From Variovorax sp. EL159 (GTDB lineage Bacteria > Pseudomonadota > Gammaproteobacteria > Burkholderiales > Burkholderiaceae_C): a stretch of DNA of 64,000 nucleotides. The notes under the pieces were generated by a model. That model made no database searches. It worked only from the letters and a program-made list of their open reading frames with translations, and was not told the DNA's origin. The stretch covers positions 62,001 through 126,000 of the forward strand of contig NZ_FMUJ01000011.1 of the NCBI RefSeq assembly GCF_900100965.1, written 5' to 3'. Numbering within the stretch: the stretch's first letter is position 1; every line of letters starts with the position of its first letter. Position numbers and translations under genes: made by a program. This document shows positions 50,534 through 58,941 of the stretch, piece after piece.

Positions 50534-50797
50534 TTACTTCGGCAGGTTGGCGATCTGAGCCAGGAACGGGTTGGCCGTTGCGAACCACAGTGCGATACCG
50601 GTGCCGATAATGAAAGCGGCGTCGATCAGACCAGCCAGCAGGAACATCTTGGTTTGGAGTTCGCCCATGAGTTCAGGCTGACGTGCGGCCGACTCGAGGT
50701 ACTTGCTGCCCATGATGCCGATGCCGATACATGCGCCCACAGCGCCCAGACCGATGATCAGGCCGGCGGCCAGTGCAACAAAGCTAATAACTTCCAT
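50534..50797 (-). CDS. atpE: ATP synthase Fo subunit c
   Basis: An 87-residue proteolipid with two membrane helices linked by the polar loop ARQPEL (Arg39-Gln40-Pro41). The ion-carrying carboxylate is Asp59 in LAGLIDAAF. No Na+-coordination pattern, so it is a proton-type ring. Confidence 0.96.
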   Translation of the reverse strand: MEVISFVALAAGLIIGLGAVGACIGIGIMGSKYLESAARQPELMGELQTKMFLLAGLIDAAFIIGTGIALWFATANPFLAQIANLPK

Positions 50798-50878
50798 GAT
50801 GACTCCTAGAGGACTTTGGTTGAAGAGAAAACGAGAAACAAAAACGAAACTGGATGGGTGATCGATCGATCAGCGCGA

Positions 50879-51748
50879 TCAGTGGTGATCGTGGGCCTGG
50901 CCGATGTAGACCAGCGTCAGCATCATGAACACGAAGGCTTGCAGCGTGATGATCAGGATGTGGAAGATGGCCCAGGCGGTGCCCGCGATGATGTGGCCGA
51001 TGGCCAGGCCGATGCCGGTGGCCGACATGGACCAGGCACCGCCCATCAAGGCGATCAGCAGGAAGATCAGTTCGCCGGCGTACATGTTGCCGAACAACCG
51101 CATGCCGTGCGAAACGGTCTTTGCGATGAATTCGATCATCTGCATGGCGAAGTTGAACGGGTACAGCGCCCAGTGGTTGCCGAAGGGTGCGGTGAACAGC
51201 TCGTGGATCCAGCCGCCAGCGCCCTTGATCTTGATGTTGTAGTAGATGCAGATCAGCAGCACGGCCACCGACATGCCCATCGTCACCGAGAGGTCGGCGG
51301 TAGGCACGACACGCAGATAGGCGTGGTGCGGGTCTTCGCCTGCGATGTGGAAGATCTTGGCCCAGATCGCCGGGAACAAATCGACCGGGAACAGGTCCAT
51401 TGCGTTCAGCAGGAAGATCCAGACGAAGATGGTGAGTGCCAACGGAGCAACGAACTTGCGGCTCGTGGCGTTGTGGACGATGCCCTTGGCTTGCTGGTCG
51501 ACCATTTCAACCAGCAGCTCGACGGCGGCCTGGAAGCGACCCGGAACGCCCGACGTGGCCTTGCGCGCAGCAAGCCAGAGGAGCCAGCAACCCAGGATGC
51601 CCAGGGAGATGGAGAAAAACAGCGAATCGAAGTTGAAGACCGAAAGATCGGCCACACCTGCAGGCTTGGAGCTTTGCAGATGCGTCAAGTGGTGAACGAT
51701 GTATTCACCAGCGGTCTGACCTTGTTCCGCAGCGTTTTCAGCAGCCAT
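50879..51748 (-). CDS. atpB: ATP synthase Fo subunit a
   Basis: A 289-residue membrane subunit forming the proton half-channels. The essential arginine is in MRLFGNMYAGELIFLL. Five or more hydrophobic helices are apparent, with an N-terminal part carrying VHHLTHLQSSKPAG. Its start is 4 bp after the atpI stop. Confidence 0.96.
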   Translation of the reverse strand: MAAENAAEQGQTAGEYIVHHLTHLQSSKPAGVADLSVFNFDSLFFSISLGILGCWLLWLAARKATSGVPGRFQAAVELLVEMVDQQAKGIVHNATSRKFVAPLALTIFVWIFLLNAMDLFPVDLFPAIWAKIFHIAGEDPHHAYLRVVPTADLSVTMGMSVAVLLICIYYNIKIKGAGGWIHELFTAPFGNHWALYPFNFAMQMIEFIAKTVSHGMRLFGNMYAGELIFLLIALMGGAWSMSATGIGLAIGHIIAGTAWAIFHILIITLQAFVFMMLTLVYIGQAHDHH

Positions 51749-51752
51749 TCCG

Positions 51753-52241
51753 TTACTCGTCTCTATGTTTCCGGCGCTTGGGCGTGAGCATCACCGCCAA
51801 CCAAGCCGCCTTCATTGTCACCACCAAGCCGACCAGCATTGCAGGCCAGCTCAGCGCCGTTATCAGCCTTGGCGCAGCGATGAGCATCGCCACGGACAAG
51901 GCCATCTTGACCATTTCCCAGAGGAAGAAGCCAAACACCGCAGTGCCCGGATTCAGGGAAGAAAACCGACCGGTCAGACCGCGCGCGAATACCGCCGATG
52001 GAATGACCACCGCGATCGCACCGTAAGCGGCGGACCAACCCAGATTTTGCCTCCCCGTCAGTCCCCAGATGGCCAAAGCCACCACCAGACCGACAACCAA
52101 CTGACCCGCGACCACCCGCCACGGGGAGATCGAAGGATTCTTCGCTCGCAGTTCACGCGCCTCATCGGCGGTCAACGGCTTGAATTCTGCGTCGAGGTCT
52201 TCAGCGACCCCCGTGTCTTCTTGTCGGGCGATTGTTTTCAT
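51753..52241 (-). CDS. atpI: ATP synthase subunit I (AtpI)
   Basis: A 162-residue protein with a charged N-terminus of about 40 residues and four hydrophobic helices (VVAGQLVVGLVVALAIWGL; AAYGAIAVVIPSAVFARGL; GFFLWEMVKMALSVAMLI; LVGLVVTMKAAWLAVML). AtpI helps assemble the c ring. First gene of the atp operon; a TATAAT-containing promoter lies about 50 bp upstream. Confidence 0.92.
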   Translation of the reverse strand: MKTIARQEDTGVAEDLDAEFKPLTADEARELRAKNPSISPWRVVAGQLVVGLVVALAIWGLTGRQNLGWSAAYGAIAVVIPSAVFARGLTGRFSSLNPGTAVFGFFLWEMVKMALSVAMLIAAPRLITALSWPAMLVGLVVTMKAAWLAVMLTPKRRKHRDE

Positions 52242-52288
52242 TTCGAATGAAGCCCGGATGACGACCCAGAATTTCTACAAAGCCATTG

Positions 52289-52317
52289 ATTATAAGTAAA
52301 AACCCAACCCATCCCGA
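52289..52317 (-). promoter_or_regulatory. Candidate sigma-70 promoter of the atp operon
   Basis: On the minus strand a perfect -10 TATAAT (52289-52294) lies in an unusually AT-rich patch, with TCGGGA 17 bases further upstream as a poor -35 (three of six consensus bases). It is about 50 bp before the atpI start. Confidence 0.5.
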
Positions 52318-52399
52318 CACCTGACGTGGCGCGCATGCAAATCAGTCGCCGCATTCCCTGACGCGAGCCCGACCCGACGCGCACAACCATAATTCCGCC

Positions 52400-53293
52400 A
52401 TGCACCCTATCACCGACGCCCTGCCCGCCACGCTTTGTTACCTCGATGGCGAATACACCGCCCTGCGCGACGCGAAGATCAGCGTGCTCGACCGAGGCTT
52501 CATTTTCGGCGATGGCATCTACGAAGTGGTCCCCGTCTATGGCGGCCAGCCCTTCTGTTTCGAGGAGCACATGGCCCGCCTCGATCGCTCGCTGGCCGAG
52601 CTGCAGATCACCAACCCGCTCTCGCTCGAGCAATGGCGCGAGATCGCGATGCGCCTGACCGCACCGGGCGGCGACGCACCGCAGTCCGTGTACTTTCAGA
52701 TTACCCGAGGCGTTGCACCGCGCGACCACTCGATGGTTCGCGGCCTGCGCCCGACGGTGTTCGTGATGGTCAACCCGCTGCCGCCCATCTCCGATGCGGT
52801 GCGCACCAAGGGCGTGGCCTGCGTCACCGCCGCCGACTTCCGCTGGCAGAAGGCCCACATCAAGAGCACCAGCCTGCTGGGCGCCGTGCTCGCGCGGCAG
52901 ATCAGCGTCGAAGCCGGCGCGACCGAGACCATCATGTTCCGCGACGAATGGCTCAGCGAGGCCTCGTCGAGCAATGTCTGGATCGTGAAGGACGGCATCC
53001 TCATCGGCCCGCCGAAAGACAACCTCGTGCTGACCGGCATCCGCTACGGCCTGCTCGAGCGCCTGTGCCAGGAGCGCGGCATTCCCTTCACGTTGCGGCG
53101 CGTCTCGCGCGAGGAAGTGTTCGCAGCCGACGAGCTGCTGATCTCCTCGGCCACCAAGGAGGTCTTGCCCGTCGTGACGCTCGACGGCAAGGCTATTGGC
53201 AATGGCCATCCCGGCCCTATCTATGACAGCTTGTATGCGGCCTATCAACAGGCCAAGCAGCGCAACGCACAGAAGCAAGGAGCCCCGGCATGA
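52400..53293 (+). CDS. dat: D-amino-acid transaminase (class IV aminotransferase)
   Basis: A 297-residue PLP-dependent fold-IV aminotransferase. Motifs: KISVLDRGFIFGDGIYEVV near residue 27, PLP lysine in the DFRWQKAHIKSTSLLGAV segment, and TGIRYGLLERLC. The order and sequence match D-alanine transaminases placed upstream of DUF493-lipB-lipA in beta-proteobacteria, which make D-amino acids for the cell wall; branched-chain aminotransferase is a less likely alternative. Its stop overlaps DUF493 by 4 bases. Confidence 0.9.
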   Translation: MHPITDALPATLCYLDGEYTALRDAKISVLDRGFIFGDGIYEVVPVYGGQPFCFEEHMARLDRSLAELQITNPLSLEQWREIAMRLTAPGGDAPQSVYFQITRGVAPRDHSMVRGLRPTVFVMVNPLPPISDAVRTKGVACVTAADFRWQKAHIKSTSLLGAVLARQISVEAGATETIMFRDEWLSEASSSNVWIVKDGILIGPPKDNLVLTGIRYGLLERLCQERGIPFTLRRVSREEVFAADELLISSATKEVLPVVTLDGKAIGNGHPGPIYDSLYAAYQQAKQRNAQKQGAPA

Positions 53294-53598
53294 CCGACAA
53301 CACGACCACCACCGAGACCACCTCGATTCCCGACCCGCGCAAGGAGTCGCTGATCGAGTACCCGTCGCAGTTCCCGATCAAGGTCATGGGCGCCAAGACC
53401 GACGGCCTCGTGCACGCGATCACGCAGATCGCCGAGCGCTTCGACCCGACCTTCGACGCCACCACGGTCGAGCTGCGCGACAGCAAGGCGGGCAACTACC
53501 TCGGCGTGACCATCACCGTCACGGCCACCAGCCGCGAGCAACTCGACGACCTGTATCGCGCACTGTCGTCTCACCCCGCGGTCAAGGTCGTGCTTTGA
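53290..53598 (+). CDS. ybeD: DUF493 family protein (YbeD-like)
   Basis: A 102-residue YbeD-type protein with a ferredoxin-like alpha/beta core: SLIEYPSQFPIKVMGAKTDG and VTITVTATSREQLDDLYRAL. The same order next to lipB occurs in E. coli (ybeD-lipB-lipA). Function in lipoylation control is unproven. Overlaps dat by ATGA and the next gene by TTGA. Confidence 0.9.
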   Translation: MTDNTTTTETTSIPDPRKESLIEYPSQFPIKVMGAKTDGLVHAITQIAERFDPTFDATTVELRDSKAGNYLGVTITVTATSREQLDDLYRALSSHPAVKVVL

Positions 53599-54800
53599 CC
53601 CTGCGCTGGCGACGCGTGGCGACGGCGCTGTGCGCCAGCAGCTTCGTGGCCGCCTGCTCGACCGCGTCGAACCCCTACTACGACGCGAGCCGCAAGCACC
53701 ATCGGCCCGATGGCTTCCAGGACAACTACATCGAATTCCAGCCGAAGAATTTCTTCACCGACGTGTTGCTGGGCTGGCAATTGCCGTCGTGGTTCAAGGG
53801 CCTGCCGCCCGCACCCAGCGCACCGCCGCCGGTGGTGGCACCCGACCTCGCCTTCCTGCAGGCCAACACCGGCGCGCAGACCCGCCCCGCCGCCACCTTC
53901 ATTGGCCACGCCACCGTGCTGATCCAGGTACCGACCGCAACCGGCGGCCTCAACGTTCTGACCGACCCGGTGTTCGGCGAGCGCGCCTCTCCCGTGTCCT
54001 TCGCCGGCCCGAAGCGCTTCCAGCCGCCCGGGGTGGCCTTGAAAGACCTGCCCCGCATCGATGTCGTGCTGATCAGCCACAACCACTACGACCACCTCGA
54101 CGAAGGCAGCGTGAAGGCGCTCAACGCGCAGGCTGGCGGGCCGCCGCTCTTCGTGGTGCCGCTGGGCATCGCGCCCTGGCTCGCGGAGCGCGGCATTTCC
54201 AACGCGGTCGAGCTCGATTGGTGGGACAGCATCACGCTGCCGGCCACGTCCTCGCCGCAAGCCGCGCAGGTGCGCGTCCAGCGCAACGGCGCGGGCATCG
54301 CGACCGACACGCCCGATGCGGTGCAGGTGTTTCTCACGCCGGCGCAGCACTGGAGCGCACGCGGCCTCGGCGATCGGATGAAGACGCTGTGGGGCGGCTT
54401 TGCGCTGCTGTCGCCGAAGATGCACGTCTTCTTCTCCGGCGACACCGGCTACTCCAAGGACTTCGCCGACATCCAGGCTCGCCTTGCGCCCCGCCAGGGG
54501 CCCGCGCAAGGCGGCGGCTTCGACCTTGCGCTGCTGCCTGTCGGTGCCTACGAGCCGCGCTGGTTCATGAAGGACCAGCACGCCAACCCCGAGGAAAGCG
54601 TGCGCATCCACCGCGACCTGCGGGCCAAGCGCAGCCTCGGCGTGCACTGGGCCACCTTCTCGCTGACCGACGAGGCGCTCGACCAACCACCCAAAGACCT
54701 CGCCATTGCACGCAAGGCACAAGGCGTGGCGGACGATGCCTTCTTCACCCTCGCCATCGGCGAGACACGCCAACTGCCCGCGCGGCAGGCCACGCCATGA
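53595..54800 (+). CDS. Metallo-beta-lactamase-fold lipoprotein (UlaG/NAPE-PLD-like)
   Basis: A 401-residue predicted lipoprotein: signal segment ending FVAACST and an MBL-fold hydrolase domain. The metal motif is SHNHYDHLDEGS near residue 158; further ligands at TPAQHWSARG and FFSGDTGYSKDF match the N-acylphosphatidylethanolamine phospholipase D-like group. The TTG start overlaps the DUF493 stop; a GTG 21 bases downstream is the alternative. Substrate unknown. Insertion of this gene between DUF493 and lipB is not the usual arrangement; its own stop overlaps lipB (ATGA), so it is translated within the unit. Confidence 0.88.
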   Translation: MTLRWRRVATALCASSFVAACSTASNPYYDASRKHHRPDGFQDNYIEFQPKNFFTDVLLGWQLPSWFKGLPPAPSAPPPVVAPDLAFLQANTGAQTRPAATFIGHATVLIQVPTATGGLNVLTDPVFGERASPVSFAGPKRFQPPGVALKDLPRIDVVLISHNHYDHLDEGSVKALNAQAGGPPLFVVPLGIAPWLAERGISNAVELDWWDSITLPATSSPQAAQVRVQRNGAGIATDTPDAVQVFLTPAQHWSARGLGDRMKTLWGGFALLSPKMHVFFSGDTGYSKDFADIQARLAPRQGPAQGGGFDLALLPVGAYEPRWFMKDQHANPEESVRIHRDLRAKRSLGVHWATFSLTDEALDQPPKDLAIARKAQGVADDAFFTLAIGETRQLPARQATP

Positions 54801-55489
54801 ACAGCACCACCGCCGTCGACATCGAGGTCCGCTGGAGCGGTCGCGTCGACTACGCCGAGACCTTCGCAGCGATGAAGCAATTCACGCTGGAGCGCACGCC
54901 CGACACCCCCGATGCGCTATGGATTTGCGAGCATGCCCCCGTATTCACGCAAGGCATCGCAGGCAAGCAGGACCACATCCTGAACCCCGGCGACATCCCC
55001 GTGGTGCAGACCGACCGCGGCGGCCAGGTCACCTTCCACGGCCCCGGCCAAGTGGTGGCCTACCCGCTGATCGACCTGCGGCGTGCGGGCTACTACGTCA
55101 AGGAATACGTTTACCGCATCGAAGAATCGGTGCTGCGCACACTGGCCCATTTCGGCGTGACCGGCCACCGCGTGGCGAGTGCGCCGGGCATCTACGTGCG
55201 GCTCGACGACCCGTTCTCGCACGCCGCCCTCACCGGCCCGCTGCCCGCGGGCGACCCGTTTCGCGGCCTCGGCAAGATCGCCGCGCTGGGCATCAAGGTG
55301 AGCCGCCATGCCACCTACCACGGCGTGGCGCTCAATGTCGGCATGGACCTCGAACCCTTCTCGCGCATCAACCCTTGCGGCTATGCGGGGCTGCAGACGG
55401 TCGACCTTTCTACAATCGGCATCCAAACCACATGGGAAGAAGCCGCCCGGGTCCTGAGCCAGAAGCTCACCACCTACCTGGCGCCCTGA
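54797..55489 (+). CDS. lipB: Lipoyl(octanoyl) transferase LipB
   Basis: A 230-residue enzyme that moves octanoate from acyl carrier protein to lipoyl domains. Family residues are seen: TDRGGQVTFHGPGQVVAYPL, the catalytic lysine in GLGKIAALGIKVSRHATYHG, and the catalytic cysteine in INPCGYAG. Starts inside the ATGA overlap with the MBL gene; lipA follows 7 bp downstream. Confidence 0.95.
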   Translation: MNSTTAVDIEVRWSGRVDYAETFAAMKQFTLERTPDTPDALWICEHAPVFTQGIAGKQDHILNPGDIPVVQTDRGGQVTFHGPGQVVAYPLIDLRRAGYYVKEYVYRIEESVLRTLAHFGVTGHRVASAPGIYVRLDDPFSHAALTGPLPAGDPFRGLGKIAALGIKVSRHATYHGVALNVGMDLEPFSRINPCGYAGLQTVDLSTIGIQTTWEEAARVLSQKLTTYLAP

Positions 55490-55496
55490 CACTCCA

Positions 55497-56480
55497 ATGA
55501 GCACCACCGAAGTCGTCCGCGACGCCCAGAGCGCCGAAACCTACAACCCCCTGGCCAAGCAGAAAGCGGCGGCCAAGCTGTCGCGCATCCCCGTCAAGGT
55601 GGTCCAGACCGGCGAAGTACTCAAGAAGCCCGACTGGATCCGCGTGAAGGCCGGCAGCCCCACCACGCGCTTCTACGAGATCAAGCAGATCCTGCGCGAA
55701 AGCAACCTGCACACCGTCTGCGAAGAAGCCTCGTGCCCGAACATCGGCGAATGCTTCGGCAACGGCACGGCCACCTTCATGATCATGGGCGACAAGTGCA
55801 CGCGCCGATGCCCGTTCTGCGATGTGGGCCACGGCCGCCCCGACCCGCTCGACAAGGACGAGCCGCTGAACCTCGCCAAGACCATCGCCAAGCTGCGCCT
55901 GAAGTACGTGGTGATCACCAGCGTCGACCGCGACGACCTGCGCGACGGCGGCAGCCAGCATTTCGTCGATTGCATTGCCAACATCCGCGAGCTGTCGCCG
56001 ATGACGCAGATCGAGATCCTCGTGCCCGACTTCCGCGGCCGCGACGACCGTGCGCTGGAAATCCTGAAGGCCGCGCCGCCGGACGTGATGAACCACAACC
56101 TGGAAACCGCGCCGCGTCTTTACAAAGAAGCGCGCCCCGGCAGCGACTACCAGTTCAGCCTGAACCTGCTCAAGAAGTTCAAGGCGCTGCACCCGAACGT
56201 GCCGACCAAGAGCGGCATCATGGTCGGCCTGGGCGAAACCGACGAAGAGATCCTGCAGGTCATGCGCGACATGCGCGCCCACGACATCGACATGCTGACC
56301 ATCGGCCAGTACCTGTCGCCGTCGGGCTCGCACCTGCCGGTGCGCCGCTACGTGCACCCCGACACCTTCAAGATGTTCGAGGAAGAGGCCTACAAGATGG
56401 GCTTCAGCCACGCGGCCGTGGGCGCGATGGTGCGTTCGAGCTATCACGCCGACCAGCAGGCACACGCCGCCGGCGTCTGA
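55497..56480 (+). CDS. lipA: Lipoyl synthase LipA (radical SAM)
   Basis: A 327-residue radical-SAM enzyme that inserts two sulfurs into protein-bound octanoate. Both cluster motifs are present: the auxiliary cluster CEEASCPNIGEC and the radical-SAM motif CTRRCPFC; the C-terminal SYHADQQA follows the RSSYHA signature. Last gene of the dat-lipA unit; a terminator follows. Confidence 0.97.
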   Translation: MSTTEVVRDAQSAETYNPLAKQKAAAKLSRIPVKVVQTGEVLKKPDWIRVKAGSPTTRFYEIKQILRESNLHTVCEEASCPNIGECFGNGTATFMIMGDKCTRRCPFCDVGHGRPDPLDKDEPLNLAKTIAKLRLKYVVITSVDRDDLRDGGSQHFVDCIANIRELSPMTQIEILVPDFRGRDDRALEILKAAPPDVMNHNLETAPRLYKEARPGSDYQFSLNLLKKFKALHPNVPTKSGIMVGLGETDEEILQVMRDMRAHDIDMLTIGQYLSPSGSHLPVRRYVHPDTFKMFEEEAYKMGFSHAAVGAMVRSSYHADQQAHAAGV

Positions 56481-56491
56481 CCGCATCGAAG

Positions 56492-56516
56492 AAGGGCCCC
56501 GTCGAGGGCCTTTTTT
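56492..56516 (+). terminator. Rho-independent terminator after lipA
   Basis: GAAGGGCCC, loop around CGTC, GAGGGCC then six Ts: a GC stem with one bulge, 12 bases after the lipA stop. Confidence 0.75.
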
Positions 56517-56535
56517 CATCCGGGGGAAGAAACAG

Positions 56536-57927
56536 ATGCCCACCGTCCTGACGACGCTCGCCACAAGGCCCGTGAAGGGTCTGGTCGAGAACCACGCAGC
56601 CTATGCCCGCCAGCATGGCTACGCACACCACGTGGTCGACAGCACCCACGTGTGGGGCCCGCGCCAGCCGGTCTTTCACCGCTATCACGCGATCTACCAA
56701 CACCTCGCGCAGACCGAAGAAGGCGGCCTGCTGCTGGTGCTCGACCAGTTCGCGGTCGTCTACTGGCCGCATCCGCTGGAGCCCAACTTCGACGGCACGG
56801 ACGTGCTGGCCTGCGCGCAGGCTGGCGACGACACGCTCTGCAACACGAGCATGCTGCTGTTGCGCAACACGCCAGCGATGCGCGAACAGATGCGCCAGCT
56901 TGTCGATCGCTTCTCCCATTGGACGATGCACATCCTGGAAGACAGCGAGCAGCCCGAGAACGCGCTGGTCGCGCCTCTTTTCGCGCCTCGCCCCTGCAGC
57001 ATTCCCCTGCCCAACGGGCTCTACCCGAACGTGCAGGCCAACTGGCCCGGGGGCAGCTACTACGAGTCGATCCATACGGTGCGGCCGCTGGTGGCCAACG
57101 ATGCACCCGCGTGGCGGCGCGTCGAAGGCCGCTGGATGCCTCCGGCCGATTACGACTTCCGAGGCGTGCAGAACCTGGTCGAGGAAGCCGCGGCACTGGC
57201 GCGCGGCGAGCGCCCGCCCTTTCTTGCGCTGTCCGAAACCGGTCTTCCACCGCAGGACGAACTGCACCTGAACCCCGATGCGCGCATCGCCTTCGTCAGC
57301 ATCTACACCGCGAACATTGCAAGCTACGGCCGCATCCACGAAGAGAGCTTTGTGCGCTATTGCCTGCGGCACGGCTACGGTTATCACCTCTACCGCAAGG
57401 TGCCCGATTTCGCCGGCGAGCTGACCGGCTCATGGGCCAAGCCGCACCTGATGCGCCGCCACCTCGCGGCGCATGAGTTCCTGCTCTGGGTCGATGCCGA
57501 CATCCTGGTGTTCGACCAGTCCCGCCCGATGGAGCCGCTGGTCGCGGGCCGCCAGGCACTGGTGGCCAACGACCACACCGCGTGGAACATGAATTCGAGC
57601 GTTGTCGGCGTGCGCAACACAGCCGAGGGGCATGCGCTGGTGGAAGAGGTCTGCCAGCAGATCGAGGCCGCGCCCGATCGTTCGTCGGTCCATGTCAATG
57701 GCGGTGACCAGACCTACTTCGCGAATGTATTCAGGGCCCGGGGCCTGATCACCGAGGCCCAGGTGGTGGACACGCTGTCGCTGGACGCGCCCGCGATCTA
57801 CGCGAGCGCCGACCACAGCCATTTCGTGCATTTCCCCACGCAACAGACGGCGCAGCGCGCGGCGTCGATGCATTTCTGGAACCAGCAGAGCCTGGAACGC
57901 GACGCCCGTCAGGACGCCGCGCCCTGA
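56536..57927 (+). CDS. Tandem-domain glycosyltransferase-like protein (GMA12/MNN10-type)
   Basis: A 463-residue protein made of two related halves, each like galactosyl/mannosyltransferases of the GMA12/MNN10 (GT34) group. The second half (about 245-455) has the order FVSIYTAN, WAKPHLMRRHLAAHEFLLWV, DADILVFD (DxD metal/nucleotide-sugar motif near 318), NMNSSVVGVRN. The first half (about 1-220) shows the matching PVFHRYHAIYQHL and LLLVLDQFAVVY, where DxD is degenerate (D-Q-F), and NTSMLLLRNTPA. No signal peptide or membrane span. No sugar-pathway gene is adjacent, so the acceptor is unknown. Confidence 0.7.
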   Translation: MPTVLTTLATRPVKGLVENHAAYARQHGYAHHVVDSTHVWGPRQPVFHRYHAIYQHLAQTEEGGLLLVLDQFAVVYWPHPLEPNFDGTDVLACAQAGDDTLCNTSMLLLRNTPAMREQMRQLVDRFSHWTMHILEDSEQPENALVAPLFAPRPCSIPLPNGLYPNVQANWPGGSYYESIHTVRPLVANDAPAWRRVEGRWMPPADYDFRGVQNLVEEAAALARGERPPFLALSETGLPPQDELHLNPDARIAFVSIYTANIASYGRIHEESFVRYCLRHGYGYHLYRKVPDFAGELTGSWAKPHLMRRHLAAHEFLLWVDADILVFDQSRPMEPLVAGRQALVANDHTAWNMNSSVVGVRNTAEGHALVEEVCQQIEAAPDRSSVHVNGGDQTYFANVFRARGLITEAQVVDTLSLDAPAIYASADHSHFVHFPTQQTAQRAASMHFWNQQSLERDARQDAAP

Positions 57928-57976
57928 CGAAGCAAGCCCCGCGCACGGCAGGCGGCTGCCGTACGCGCCTCGTCGC

Positions 57977-58468
57977 TCACCCGCGGGTGGCGTTCTCTTT
58001 CATCTTCGCCAGCGCGATGGCGATGGCCGCGCCGCCCAGCGTCTTGATCAGCCCCGAGTGCTGCGCATAGAACTGGCTGACTCCATCGATCACGCCCGCA
58101 TGCTGCTCTTCGGCATGCGCGGCGATCTCGGTCACTTGCGCGGGCGACAGTTGCGATGCCTGGTCGGGCGTGATCTGCGTCTGCCCCGGCTGCAGCATGC
58201 GTCCGAGCACGCCGCCGGCCAGCCCCGATGCAGCGGCCGGCCCGAGCGTGGCCAGGATCTGGTTGAGCACGCCCGCCTGTTGCGTGGGCGAAGACTGGCC
58301 GAAGAGCTTGCCGACCATGTCGCCGAACGGCGGCGTCTGGTCGGACCGCATGGCCGCGGCGAGCCCCGCACCGATCTCGTCGGTGGATGCGTGTTGCGTG
58401 ACCTGGTCGATGTGCGCATCGGCGTTGTTGCCGCCGATGGCCTGCTGGAGGATGTCGAGTAGACCCAT
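57977..58468 (-). CDS. Conserved hypothetical protein, DUF937/YidB-like
   Basis: A 163-residue soluble protein starting MGLLDILQQAIGG with repeated Ala/Gly/Leu helices (GLAAAMRSDQTPPFGDMVGKLF; AASGLAGGVLGRMLQPG) and a final hydrophobic helix (LIKTLGGAAIAIALAKM). The start and composition resemble DUF937/YidB proteins, but the match is only general. It lies just upstream, in the same orientation, of the GlsB-type gene and may be a stress-linked partner. Confidence 0.6.
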   Translation of the reverse strand: MGLLDILQQAIGGNNADAHIDQVTQHASTDEIGAGLAAAMRSDQTPPFGDMVGKLFGQSSPTQQAGVLNQILATLGPAAASGLAGGVLGRMLQPGQTQITPDQASQLSPAQVTEIAAHAEEQHAGVIDGVSQFYAQHSGLIKTLGGAAIAIALAKMKENATRG

Positions 58469-58510
58469 GTGAAGCTCCTTGCGTGAGTGTCGAAGTGGCC
58501 CGGCCCGGAT

Positions 58511-58753
58511 TTACTTGGTCACCAGGTGCCAGACCCCGAGCAGCACGGCGGCGCCGATCACAGAGGCAATGAAGCCGGCGCCCCCGCCGGCGGCATAAAG
58601 CCCCAGCGCCTGTCCAGCATAGGTTGCAACCAGCGAGCCGGCAATGCCGAGCACCACGGTCAGGATGAAGCCCATCGAGTTGTTGCCCGGCAGGATGGCG
58701 CGGGCCAGCAGCCCCGCAATGAAGCCGATCAGAATCGTCCAGATAATGTGCAC
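58511..58753 (-). CDS. GlsB/YeaQ/YmgE family membrane protein
   Basis: An 80-residue protein with three hydrophobic helices: IIWTILIGFIAGLLARAILP, GFILTVVLGIAGSLVATYAG and GFIASVIGAAVLLGVWHLVT. It is the transglycosylase-associated/GlsB type, induced by stress in other bacteria. The GTG at 58753 is chosen: GGGGAG lies 8 bases upstream and it gives the family N-terminus. Confidence 0.9.
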   Translation of the reverse strand: MHIIWTILIGFIAGLLARAILPGNNSMGFILTVVLGIAGSLVATYAGQALGLYAAGGGAGFIASVIGAAVLLGVWHLVTK

Positions 58754-58941
58754 AGAAAAACTCCCCGTTTGTTCGGCACCGAAGGGCTCTCCGGCGCCAC
58801 GCCATATCCCGGCGCGTCGCGATCGTGGACCTGCCATCCTGAGCGCCAACTGACGGCGCCCTGCCCGCCCCCGTCGCCAAGGTGCTGGCAGCCGGCGGGT
58901 TGTTCGCTATCCTGCCGGCTGGTCAAACGGAAGGATTGATT

